A stretch of DNA of 57,676 nt. Origin: Fidelibacterota bacterium (GTDB lineage: Bacteria; Fidelibacterota; Marinisomatia; Marinisomatales; SCKK01). The stretch is from the NCBI GenBank assembly GCA_004124475.1, contig SCKK01000018.1, forward strand, positions 1 through 57,676, given 5' to 3'. A program made the position numbers and the translations under genes. Below, in pieces: positions 35,898 through 44,845 of this stretch (its first letter is position 1; every line of letters begins with the position of its first letter). Under the pieces are notes generated by a model. That model was given only the letters and a program-made list of their open reading frames with translations. It did not search any database and was not told the origin of the DNA.

Positions 35898-36170
35898 TTC
35901 CGCTCGTAGGTTCCCATCACCACCGCTTCACCGAGGATGTGCACTTCCATAGCTTATTTAAAGTGTTTCGGTATTGAGGAACTTGAAAGGTCCAATGATT
36001 TCACATCAAGGGCATTTAGGGTAAAGAAATATCTATGTGGATAGGGACCGCCGTAGTCAGTTCGGCTCCAGCTGTTGTTTCCCTGGACGAATTGGCTCTG
36101 ATCGGTGGGTGAAATATCGCTCTTCAGTGAATCCAATCTCCCACCGGTGCATCTAAATGTAATACATATC
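35894..36170 (-). pseudogene. PEBP (phosphatidylethanolamine-binding) family relic
   Basis: Three pieces can be read: HLDAPVGDWIH (ends at TGA 36124-36126), then in another frame NNSWSRTDYGGPYPHRYFF to IPKHFK, then after an in-frame TAA the tail AMEVHILGEAVVMGTYERK to 35894. The D-x-D/DAPxGxWxH and YGGP..HRYFF motifs are those of the YbhB/PEBP family. An internal deletion, a frameshift and a stop leave it dead. It retains the ATGA junction with the redoxin gene. Confidence 0.75.
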
Positions 36171-36178
36171 CAAAATTT

Positions 36179-36259
36179 TCAGCCTTCAGGCAGGTCATAT
36201 CGAATGGTTGTGGTTGGGTTAATAGGATTGGGATAATTCTGGTGAAGTGTAAACCGTTT
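36179..36259 (-). pseudogene. Relic of a type 9-like C-terminal sorting domain
   Basis: A 26-codon frame reads KRFTLHQNYPNPINPTTTIR then YDLPEG and a stop. This is the first strand of the sorting domain seen intact at 49285-49680 and 54615-55000. There is no start and the domain is cut off. Confidence 0.7.
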
Positions 36260-36323
36260 CAAAATCAGGCAAGGTGCCATAAACACCACATAAAATGCAG
36301 AATAACCATAAATCTTAATTAAA

Positions 36324-36364
36324 AAACAAGCCCTCCCAGATTAGTTTTCTGTGAGGGCTTGTTT
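36324..36364. terminator. Terminator after the SusD-like gene
   Basis: AAACAAGCCCTC (36324-36335) pairs exactly with GAGGGCTTGTTT (36353-36364) around a 17-nt loop. It is GC-rich with T-runs and lies 23 bases past the stop of the minus-strand susD gene. Confidence 0.85.
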
Positions 36365-36386
36365 AGAGGCATTTGTTAAATATGTT

Positions 36387-37652
36387 TTAACCCGGGGTCT
36401 CCGTCTCTGGCAACGGAAAGGTTACTATAGCATCACCATCCCTGTCCAGTGGAAGATCTCCGAGTTTGTTATAGTGCCGCATGTCAATCAGCCGATGCCC
36501 CTCTAGAAACAGAGAGTAACGCTTTTCGTGGAGCAACTGAGACAGACCCCCCGAAGTAGCTGCTGGCAAATCATGAGCGTCACGGACAATATTGATCTCA
36601 GTAAGGCCATCGCCTCCCTGACCAATCTTCGCTTCCGCTTTAAGAAGGATGAGTTCCTCATTACGAATGATAGAAACCGGATCAGTAGAACTGCTCCAAA
36701 CCGTAATTCCCCAATCGCTTGACAGGTTATCAAAAGTAGTAACCGCAAGAGTTGTATCGGCTTCTGAGCGCTTAAGGACTTTAGATGAAAAACGTGCGTC
36801 CCCTGATTCTGCATCCGTCTGAAATGTTGGGTGTCCCATGAGCTTGATAGTAGTCGCAAGTGGATCTTCATACATCCCGTTTTCCTGATCATTCAGTCCC
36901 GTACTATATACGTGGTACACACCCTCATCCAGGTCGCCAGTTTCATCTAAGAAGGAATTGCCTAAAGCGGTAAGAGCGACCGCCCAATCGTCCTGATACA
37001 CGGCTACACGAGCCCTGATTGCCCTGTTGAACTCAGCAAACGTAGATGGCGTATCAAAACCGGCAAAACCGGAACTTAGCACAAATGAGAATTCATCATC
37101 CCCGGCGGCTTGAAGATCCGAAAATCCAGCATCCAGTAGTGCTTCGATTTCATCAAACACTTGAGCCTTTGTTGCCACGTCCACAGTGATATCGCCATCA
37201 TAGTTCAGCCTTGCACCATTTTCATCCTGCACATTAATGACCAACAACAGGTTATACGCCTTGATGGTTTTAGCAAACCCTGAACCTCCATCGTCTAAGT
37301 CAGGATTGTCTAACAGGAGGTTACAGTTCTTAATCACCCTATAATGAGCGTTCCACGGTCGGGTTGTCAGGAAACCTCCCCCATCCATGGGTCCCACCAT
37401 CAATTCGCCGGTATAACGAGGATCAGCAGGTTCCAGATAATACACCTCTCTGCCAACAACGCTCAATACACGCAGGAAAATAGCCAGATCAACACGCATA
37501 CCCGCTTCGGCTCCTGTGACCAAAGATTGAATGGATGCTGATTCTACAACCGGCGAGTTTGGATCCGCGAAGTCCAAGCTTTCACATCCTACCCATAGAA
37601 CGATTGCAACCAAGGGGAGAATCTTTTTCATTGTATTTAATTTTTTAGTCAT
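36387..37652 (-). CDS. SusD/RagB-like surface lipoprotein
   Basis: A 421-aa lipoprotein with lipobox LWVGCES (Cys at 23). The helical SusD-type fold shows NAHYRVIKNCNLLLDN (about 104-118) and the C-terminal LLHEKRYSLFLEGHRLIDMRHY (about 380-400), the signature of SusD and RagB. It is shorter than many SusD proteins (around 500 aa). SusD-like proteins sit over the SusC channel and capture glycans or peptides. Start ATG 37652 has AGGAGGATAA upstream. It follows the SusC-like gene by 16 bp, so they form one unit. Confidence 0.9.
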   Translation of the reverse strand: MTKKLNTMKKILPLVAIVLWVGCESLDFADPNSPVVESASIQSLVTGAEAGMRVDLAIFLRVLSVVGREVYYLEPADPRYTGELMVGPMDGGGFLTTRPWNAHYRVIKNCNLLLDNPDLDDGGSGFAKTIKAYNLLLVINVQDENGARLNYDGDITVDVATKAQVFDEIEALLDAGFSDLQAAGDDEFSFVLSSGFAGFDTPSTFAEFNRAIRARVAVYQDDWAVALTALGNSFLDETGDLDEGVYHVYSTGLNDQENGMYEDPLATTIKLMGHPTFQTDAESGDARFSSKVLKRSEADTTLAVTTFDNLSSDWGITVWSSSTDPVSIIRNEELILLKAEAKIGQGGDGLTEINIVRDAHDLPAATSGGLSQLLHEKRYSLFLEGHRLIDMRHYNKLGDLPLDRDGDAIVTFPLPETETPG

Positions 37653-37668
37653 TGTTATTATCCTCCTC

Positions 37669-40638
37669 TTAAAATCCCATTGAAATTAATAAGTAAACAC
37701 TTCTTGATGAGGGGAATGGGTTAGTATCTACCGACCCGCCAATGGCAACATTCCCGAATTGACTCACCTCAGGATCTAATCCTGTGTAATCTGTCCAAGT
37801 CGCCAGATTCCGACCTGATACACCTAATCGGAGGCTGGTCACGGCACCACCAAACCATTTTTTTACCTGTTCGTTGCCGAAATCGTAGAACAGGCTTACT
37901 TCTCTCAATTTCACGTATGAACCGTCCTCGATATACGGCGCCGTCTGTGATCCTAGGATGGACAGACGGTAGGGGCCATTAGATGTTTTCTTGTCGGGAT
38001 CAAGTGTCATTTTATCATAATCCGCTGTGGTTCCACCCAAGTCATAGATCAGGTTCGCCAGATTGATTATATCACCCCCCCGTTTTACATCCAACAGGAA
38101 CTGTAAGGTGAAACTTGAGAGTTTGATAGTATTATTAAAAGACATCTGAAAATCAGGAGTTTCATCACCCAACTTTTTAATACCTCCACTTGCGGTAGTA
38201 TCAGATCCAATGATAGATGTTGGCGACCATCCCTTCTCGATACGATAAGTACCCAGGAAGGTAGCAAACCCACCCATGTTAAATGGGTCTACGTCCAGCT
38301 TGGTAATTTCAGACTCTGTCTTGTAGTAGGTAATGCGAGACATCCAATTCAAATTTTTACTTCGTATGGGGTTCAAAAGCAGGGAAAACTCAGTACCTTT
38401 AGTCTCCATCTCCGCTGCATTCAACCATTGGCTTGTGGCACCTGAAGACGCAGCTTGATCAACTTCCAAAATGAGGTCCTCAATAGTTTGTTGATACAGA
38501 GTGAACTCCACAGATCCCAAACCTTTCAGGAATGAAAAGTCCACGCCATATTCAATCTCGGTTGTTCTTTCAGGTTTAATGTCTTCATTACCCAAAATTC
38601 CCGATGTTGACAATCCACCAATTCCATCAATATTTATAGGGTCGAGAGATGTGAATTTCACCGTAGGGCTTGGTAGATTACCTGTCTGTCCCCATGCTAA
38701 ACGGGCTTTGAAATCATCAAATATACCTGCTAATGCACCTGCTTGGTAGGAAGCTGAAAACTTTGGATACGTAAACCATTTCTCCGTATCACCCAAAGTG
38801 CTGCTTCTGTCACCGCGTAGACCAAACGCCACATGGAACTGGTCGTTAACATTTACCTCCTCCTGAACAAAAAATCCACGATCTTGTTGCAGTCTCCGAG
38901 TATGAAAGACATCCGCAGAGCTCGCCTGGTCCACATTGGTCTGCCCCACCACCATACCTTTCGCATGAATAAACACCTGATCCCAATCCAATGTTTCATA
39001 CTGAAGACCTGCTGTGGATGTCAGGTTAATATTTCCAGGTAGAATCATTCGATGTACAAGGTTAGTATAGAGGTTTGTGTTTAAACTATTCGTGGTTGTG
39101 TTCACTGACTGACCTGGTCCGTCTACATTCTTCTCATATTGCAACTCAGCGGGAGAAAACACCTTATTTCTCTGCGCATAGAAGTCAACACCAGCCGTAG
39201 TCACCCAGTCCAGGCTCATGTTCTCTATTTTAAGAAAACTGTAGTTAAATTGAACAGAACCCATAACCCTGTTCGTTTGCTCATTGTTCACAAATACCCG
39301 GGCAGTATGTAAGGGGTTGGAGGGGTTAGTGGGATGATCAGGCCAACTCCCATCGTCGTTCTGAGTAATGTCAAGAAAGCTCGGTGTAAATCCAATGGAA
39401 AATCCATATGTAATGTTTGTGTTGTCGTTCCCGGTTACCCCACGGTCTGTCTCGACTCTTATCATGTTTGTGGTTAGTGTTAACTTGGCTTTTTCACTGA
39501 ACCGGTGATTGAGGTTCAAGCGTCCGGACCATCTTTCAAAACCGGTATTGACAATTGAGCCACCCTCACTCTGATGCTGTCCGGACACGTAGAACTGCGT
39601 CCGTTCATCCCCACCGGCAGCGCTGACCGTTGTTTCCACAAGATCACCACTCCCACTGGTATACAATTCTTCTTCATAATCAATATTTCTATTAAGCCAA
39701 CTGGTTGTGTCCGAGGAGTTGCCCAGTCCGAGTTTTGCAATATCTTCTCCATATTGATCTTTAGCTTCAGTATAGGTTTCAAATTTCCGGTGACCCATTT
39801 TTCCCACCAAGGTACGCTGACCAATTTTATGAGATATACTGAACTTTGTTTTTCCACCTCTGCCTTTTTTTGTAGTAATAATGATCACCCCATTTGAGGC
39901 TTTCGCTCCATATAGTGCGGCAGCACTGGCACCTTTTAGTACCTCAATACTTTCTATGTCGTTTGGATTAATATCGCCAATACGGTTAGTTGGTTGTCCT
40001 TGAGGGGTGGCGCTCCCGGCTCCGGTAGCCTTGCTAACAACATCAATACCGGACTGGTTTGCCATGTTATTCACGATAATTCCGTCCACAACATATAGAG
40101 GTTGTGTTGAACCTTGAATTGTGGAAATTCCACGAAGGTTCACATTTGTGCCGCCACCAGGCGCTCCTGTATTCCGACGAATATTCACACCGGCAAACTT
40201 TCCGCTCAAAGCATCGTCTAACGTCTGCGCCGGGCTGGGAATTAGCTCATCCCCGGAAATAGTCGCCACTGCATTAGCAAGATTTCTTTTCTTGACCGAT
40301 GTCGCTAAGCCTATAACCACGACCTCAGACAGTTTGAGAGCATCAGTTTCCATGCTGATATCAACCACCTCCATTTGAGTAGCGACAGTAACCTCCTCGG
40401 ATTTATATCCAATATAGCTGACAACCAGTGTGGCTGACTCTTCAGGTAACAGCAGACGGTATTTGCCCTCTATATCCGTTGTGGTTCCTATGAAGGTGCC
40501 TTTCACCACAATGTTTGCTCCCACAAGAGATTCTCCTGTCTGCGCATCAGTCACTTTGCCAGTAATCTGAGCCATGGCTCCCGTATGTAGGATTGCGGCA
40601 ACGAAAATGAGTATAGATGTAGTTCTCAGAGTTCTCAT
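37669..40638 (-). CDS. SusC/RagA-like TonB-linked outer-membrane protein
   Basis: A 989-aa protein with a signal peptide (1-23, AMAQ), a CarboxypepD-regulatory beta domain (about 24-100), a plug domain (about 105-265, with DDALSGKFAGVNIRRNTG and QPLYVVDGIIVNN), and a large C-terminal barrel ending SVYLLISMGF. With the SusD-like partner just downstream it forms a TonB-dependent importer of larger nutrients. There is no adjacent glycoside hydrolase, so the substrate could be peptides. ATG 40638 has GAGGAGAAAT upstream. Confidence 0.93.
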   Translation of the reverse strand: MRTLRTTSILIFVAAILHTGAMAQITGKVTDAQTGESLVGANIVVKGTFIGTTTDIEGKYRLLLPEESATLVVSYIGYKSEEVTVATQMEVVDISMETDALKLSEVVVIGLATSVKKRNLANAVATISGDELIPSPAQTLDDALSGKFAGVNIRRNTGAPGGGTNVNLRGISTIQGSTQPLYVVDGIIVNNMANQSGIDVVSKATGAGSATPQGQPTNRIGDINPNDIESIEVLKGASAAALYGAKASNGVIIITTKKGRGGKTKFSISHKIGQRTLVGKMGHRKFETYTEAKDQYGEDIAKLGLGNSSDTTSWLNRNIDYEEELYTSGSGDLVETTVSAAGGDERTQFYVSGQHQSEGGSIVNTGFERWSGRLNLNHRFSEKAKLTLTTNMIRVETDRGVTGNDNTNITYGFSIGFTPSFLDITQNDDGSWPDHPTNPSNPLHTARVFVNNEQTNRVMGSVQFNYSFLKIENMSLDWVTTAGVDFYAQRNKVFSPAELQYEKNVDGPGQSVNTTTNSLNTNLYTNLVHRMILPGNINLTSTAGLQYETLDWDQVFIHAKGMVVGQTNVDQASSADVFHTRRLQQDRGFFVQEEVNVNDQFHVAFGLRGDRSSTLGDTEKWFTYPKFSASYQAGALAGIFDDFKARLAWGQTGNLPSPTVKFTSLDPINIDGIGGLSTSGILGNEDIKPERTTEIEYGVDFSFLKGLGSVEFTLYQQTIEDLILEVDQAASSGATSQWLNAAEMETKGTEFSLLLNPIRSKNLNWMSRITYYKTESEITKLDVDPFNMGGFATFLGTYRIEKGWSPTSIIGSDTTASGGIKKLGDETPDFQMSFNNTIKLSSFTLQFLLDVKRGGDIINLANLIYDLGGTTADYDKMTLDPDKKTSNGPYRLSILGSQTAPYIEDGSYVKLREVSLFYDFGNEQVKKWFGGAVTSLRLGVSGRNLATWTDYTGLDPEVSQFGNVAIGGSVDTNPFPSSRSVYLLISMGF

Positions 40639-40777
40639 ATTGATTTCTCCTCTATCATTATCCTTTTAATAATTTGATTTGAACCGGAAGAAAACCGATG
40701 TGTGTCTATGACACCACATAGTGAAGACGTTATTTTGCGACGGTAACAATTGAAAGTCAAGAAATATTTGACCTGGG

Positions 40778-40797
40778 TTACATTTTTTAAAATGTAA
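40778..40797. promoter_or_regulatory. Palindrome between the beta-helix and SusC genes
   Basis: TTACATTTT and AAAATGTAA flank a TT centre. It has no GC and so is unlikely to be a simple terminator. It lies 140 bases upstream of the SusC ATG and may be an operator. Low confidence. Confidence 0.3.
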
Positions 40798-40829
40798 TAA
40801 TTTGGATAACTTTTTTTCAAAATATGCTC

Positions 40830-42011
40830 TTATCCTCCATAAGGACCTCCAAACACACCCATATCATTTCGTGACCCATCCCTATCTGTGAATTCATCAC
40901 CGGGGTGACCAGCATCGACACAAGGAGAGTCGGGATGTAATTGAAAATCCTCAGTATTAGAATCAATAAACAGAGGATTCGCAGAGATGTTTCCAAGGGT
41001 GTTCGCTGGACCTACTTCCTTGAAACGGCAATAAGCCACTTCCGATTGCAATGCATCATTAAACACAAGCAGATCAAAGGCTTCCTGTTGAAAGATTATG
41101 TTGTTCAGAAAATCCACCGTGCTGTTTCGGATCGCCACACCTCCCGTAAAATCACCAACAACTGTATTGTTGATAATATTACCTGTAGCATTGTCGATAA
41201 AAATGCCCCCTGTAGGGTTGCCTACATTGGAAACTATAATGTTATTATACAAATTGGCATTTCCAGTTATGAATACTCCTCCACCTTCTCCAGGTGCAAC
41301 ATTTCCTACAATAAAGTTATTACGCAATACAGCATTCCCACTCGCATAGACACCGCCACCCGGTGTGTTGGCTCCCTCTCCTCCAGTACCACCTTCCAAC
41401 CTAAAGCCCACTAAAATCCCATTATTGATGTTCACACACCTTTTGTTCTCTGAAGCCATTATTACCGTCACTTCATACCCCCCTATTGATTGAACTAACA
41501 CCTGTTTACCCATTATCGATAGTGTACCTTTATAGACGCCGGGTGCTACTATTATTGAATCTCCATCATCAATGACAGGACTTACAAAAGCATTTTGGAT
41601 AGCGTCATAATCTTCAGGAATGAACAGGGATGTCGTTTTTGGAATAATGGTTTCGCCCTCTGCCCATTTCATATTACCTTGAATGTCTTTTATACTAACA
41701 CGATAGCGAAAATCTTCATCATCATTTACTACATCATCATAAAATGTAAATAACTGATTTGTGAGTGATGCGCGAAGTGTCCATGTTGTATCTCCTACCA
41801 TCATTCGTTCTACAGTGAACTCTGAGAATTCTTCTATCGATATCCCTGGCCAACTTACCCGTACAAAAGCAGTATCTACTAACCTGACAATGTCATGGGT
41901 GAGTGTCAAGGTGAAAATTTCATCTTTATCCGTGGGCGTTGTATTAAAGGGCCACTCACAGGTATAAAGGAATAAAATGAAAATACTGATAAATTGCTTT
42001 CTTATGCTCAC
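40830..42011 (-). CDS. Beta-helix lipoprotein with FN3-like domain
   Basis: A 393-aa protein with a lipobox-like LFLYTCEW (Cys at 18). Residues 30-120 form an FN3-like domain with strands typical of SVSW/FTVERM. From about 130 a right-handed parallel beta helix follows: short NNxI, GNAxLRNNF, GNANLYNNII and ATGNIINNTV units recur. The C-terminus has DTDGD-type SPCVDAGHPGDE. This class includes pectate-lyase-like and adhesin proteins; here no catalytic residues are evident. It lies between two TonB-dependent receptors. The start is GTG 42011. Confidence 0.75.
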   Translation of the reverse strand: MSIRKQFISIFILFLYTCEWPFNTTPTDKDEIFTLTLTHDIVRLVDTAFVRVSWPGISIEEFSEFTVERMMVGDTTWTLRASLTNQLFTFYDDVVNDDEDFRYRVSIKDIQGNMKWAEGETIIPKTTSLFIPEDYDAIQNAFVSPVIDDGDSIIVAPGVYKGTLSIMGKQVLVQSIGGYEVTVIMASENKRCVNINNGILVGFRLEGGTGGEGANTPGGGVYASGNAVLRNNFIVGNVAPGEGGGVFITGNANLYNNIIVSNVGNPTGGIFIDNATGNIINNTVVGDFTGGVAIRNSTVDFLNNIIFQQEAFDLLVFNDALQSEVAYCRFKEVGPANTLGNISANPLFIDSNTEDFQLHPDSPCVDAGHPGDEFTDRDGSRNDMGVFGGPYGG

Positions 42012-42022
42012 AGCTTTTTTTC

Positions 42023-44302
42023 TTATTCCGATAATACTATTTTTATCGATAATAAACTTCTGTGGGCTTCATAATAATTGAAGGGATCGATAGAGTAATG
42101 GGCAAAGTCCACAAAGGTAACCTTGTTAGAAAAGAGATTTCGTACCGTGTAACTTAAGATAACATCGAATTTCCAAATTGTTTTTATTAGTGATACCGTG
42201 AGGTTCGTATTCCTCCGGCTACTATATTGTCTGATATCCGTTCCTGCTCGCTGTAACAGTTGAGGCCCCTCATAAATATAACTTATATTCAGATGAAAAA
42301 TCCCCTTCCACCAGTCCAGGGTAAAATGATTGACAGGATTTGGCTTGTTTGGAAAAACCTCTTTATTGCTAAGGCTTAGCAAAGTAATATTTCCACTGAA
42401 TTCGGCTGATCCCTTAAATATCCTTAGTAGCTTAATCCGAGTGCCTATCTCAACTCCATTTAAAGATGCTATAGGAGTGTTATAGGGAATGGGTAAAAAT
42501 CCACCAATAGTTCTATAGGCGATCTTGTCTATGTAATGATTGCGAAAGATGCTTGCATTCACTTCCCAGCGATTTATGGGGGCTACAGTAATATGATCCC
42601 ATATTAACTTTCCACCAACCTCAGTGGTCGATGCATGTTCTACCAATAATGCGTCAGTTAACACGCCTTGGAACAATATCGCCTGCTCCTCCTCGCTCAC
42701 GGTTTGCATAATCAATTCAGCCTGATTGTGTACCGTGAACCAAAGGAAATAGTCGTTTAAGGTCGGTAACCGTTTGTTCCAACCCTGGTTAAAGAAAAGA
42801 CTGTACTTAAAGATAGATGTAACACCTTCGACAAAAGCGCCTAATCGGAATGTTCTTATGTTTGTTTTTGACGTAATTTGATAGTTAGTCGCTTCCACGA
42901 CTGTTAGAGAATCAAATTCAAGGATGTTCTGATTGTGACTGTACTTTGCCGTACTTTGACGAAGTCCCAACTCAAAACGAACCAATTCCATGGTAGAATC
43001 ACCCGTTTGCGCGGTATAACGAACAACCGAAGCCCACCCTTTATCTGCTGATCTCAGGATTCCATTGTCTCTCCAATTTCTATTTGAATCTCTCTCTTTT
43101 ATGTAATTATCACCTGAATACGATTGATCTTCACTTTCCCACTGTAACGTACCATCCCAGTAGTTCCAGTAGAATGTTTTAGCAATTTGCATTCTTGTTG
43201 TTTCATCAGTCAAATTGCGTTCAATATTATCAAAGAACGAATCTTCCCACTCCCAACGCCTGATACCATAATGAGCTTCCCATCCTTTACTACCCAAAAT
43301 TGACCCGCGAAAACCAAATCTTGATACCTTTAATTCATCCTTTGACATGATACCACCGCTTTGAAACTTGACTGAATTACCCAATGAAAGATATCGAGCC
43401 GATAGCATTCCCGAGGATAAATCAAATGTAGAAACGCCACTTTCGAATAAAGTTGTATAAAGTGTTCGACCGTCATATAAGCGCGACTTGCCTGAAAAAC
43501 GTCCCCCAAAACCGAACGGTCCCAGCCTAAGGGTACCCATACCGGATAAGTCCTGATCTCGCTCATCCGTCAAACCGACACTACGATAAATATTTATCTC
43601 ATTACTAAGCGGTAACTTCGAAGATAAATGGATAACCCCGCCAAAATTCCCGGGGCCAAAGAGAACGGAATTACCCCCTTTTATTATCTCTACGCTGGAG
43701 AGTTCCGTGATGTCGATAGCGGAGAGGTCTGCAATACCATCCAGAGCCCGATTGATTTTGATTCCATCAAGATATACTGAAACCTCATTGGCGTTGCTGC
43801 CCCTTACGCTGGCAGTTTGACGACCTGATGGAGTTGTGGAAATAACAACACTACTCATTTCCTGCAATACTTCACTAATATCACGGATACCCCGAAACTC
43901 GACTTTTTTCAATAAGACAAGTTCCCCGCTGCTCGACACTTCACGTTCTATCTGTTTGCGTTCCCCGGTAATGATGACTTCTTCTCCTTTTAGTACTTCC
44001 GGTACCAGACCTACCCACACTTCCCCGGGTTTTAAAACAATGATTTCTTGTTTACCATACCCAATATGCGAAACACGGATTTTTACAGGAAAGTCGCCGG
44101 ACCAATCCAGGGAGAAATTACCGTGTTCATCACTCGTGGTGCCGACGTCAGAATCTGGGATGATTATATTCGCTCCAATGATTGGCTCTTCTGTTTTGCT
44201 GTCAACGACCTTGCCGCTTATTTGTGCGATGGCTGAGAAAACCGGCAGGCATAAAATAAAAATAAACATAATATATCTGGGAATGGGGAGTAACAAAGTC
44301 AT
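42023..44302 (-). CDS. TonB-dependent outer-membrane receptor
   Basis: A 759-aa protein with a signal peptide (ending AIAQ, near 27), a CarboxypepD-regulatory beta domain (about 28-108), a plug domain (about 125-235, with SVRGSNANEVSVYLDGIKINRALDG) and a 22-strand-type barrel to the end. It ends SLLSIKIVLSE without a final aromatic residue. It has the family's usual length and draws energy from TonB (22263). It precedes the beta-helix gene by 11 bp, so the two are in one operon. Ligand unknown. Confidence 0.9.
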   Translation of the reverse strand: MTLLLPIPRYIMFIFILCLPVFSAIAQISGKVVDSKTEEPIIGANIIIPDSDVGTTSDEHGNFSLDWSGDFPVKIRVSHIGYGKQEIIVLKPGEVWVGLVPEVLKGEEVIITGERKQIEREVSSSGELVLLKKVEFRGIRDISEVLQEMSSVVISTTPSGRQTASVRGSNANEVSVYLDGIKINRALDGIADLSAIDITELSSVEIIKGGNSVLFGPGNFGGVIHLSSKLPLSNEINIYRSVGLTDERDQDLSGMGTLRLGPFGFGGRFSGKSRLYDGRTLYTTLFESGVSTFDLSSGMLSARYLSLGNSVKFQSGGIMSKDELKVSRFGFRGSILGSKGWEAHYGIRRWEWEDSFFDNIERNLTDETTRMQIAKTFYWNYWDGTLQWESEDQSYSGDNYIKERDSNRNWRDNGILRSADKGWASVVRYTAQTGDSTMELVRFELGLRQSTAKYSHNQNILEFDSLTVVEATNYQITSKTNIRTFRLGAFVEGVTSIFKYSLFFNQGWNKRLPTLNDYFLWFTVHNQAELIMQTVSEEEQAILFQGVLTDALLVEHASTTEVGGKLIWDHITVAPINRWEVNASIFRNHYIDKIAYRTIGGFLPIPYNTPIASLNGVEIGTRIKLLRIFKGSAEFSGNITLLSLSNKEVFPNKPNPVNHFTLDWWKGIFHLNISYIYEGPQLLQRAGTDIRQYSSRRNTNLTVSLIKTIWKFDVILSYTVRNLFSNKVTFVDFAHYSIDPFNYYEAHRSLLSIKIVLSE

Positions 44303-44384
44303 AAATCAATTTACTCTTTTATTGTGGTTCCTCAAAAAAACTTATTAATGTGGAATTTCTAAGGAAGAAAAGTGATAGACTATT

Positions 44385-44828
44385 TTACAGTAGGCTGCTC
44401 AATGTATCCATCTCATCAAGGCAGGCAGGAAACGGATACTCCGTCACCGTTGTATCTCCACAGTTCCAAAACATAAGAGTTTTATCAGAGTCCATTTTAA
44501 TTGTGATGTCTGCGGCTACAATCTGAATGGTTATATCTTTTGTATAAAAGAAGCGGGCGTGAACGTATAGACTATCAAATTCTGCGGGAAATTCAAAGCG
44601 CCACCTCATGCTGGAATTGGCATAAATCTTGGATCGCTCTCCCGGTCCGTAGTACCACAGCCATCCCTGACTTTCGTGGCGTAAGTTGATCTCAATCTCA
44701 TCGTCGTAATTATCGTAGCCGTTACTGACGTATTTGTTCCAAATGGTGAGGTCGCGAGTAACGTATTCCATGGGTTCTCTACAGGAGATCAAACAGATTG
44801 CAGACGTGAATATCAGTAGCCACCGCAC
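44385..44828 (-). CDS. Small lipoprotein of unknown function (source of duplicated tail)
   Basis: A 147-aa lipoprotein; MRWLLIFTSAICLISC gives a lipobox with Cys at 16 (GTG start at 44828). The mature part is beta-rich: WLWYYGPGERSKIYANS, then HARFFYTKDITIQIV and FWNCGDTTVTEYPFPACLDEM. Its last roughly 55 residues are repeated as fragments at 49085-49260 and 54418-54600. The GTG lies 13 bases after AAGGAG, so the start is only probable. It sits directly after the 1113-aa protein, overlapping its 3' end out of frame upstream. Confidence 0.55.
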   Translation of the reverse strand: MRWLLIFTSAICLISCREPMEYVTRDLTIWNKYVSNGYDNYDDEIEINLRHESQGWLWYYGPGERSKIYANSSMRWRFEFPAEFDSLYVHARFFYTKDITIQIVAADITIKMDSDKTLMFWNCGDTTVTEYPFPACLDEMDTLSSLL

Positions 44829-44845
44829 TGACGCACTGAATCTCC

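Noticed and set aside
38085-38273. Short frames inside the SusC-like gene
   Set aside because: They are shadow frames with no domain or start signal.
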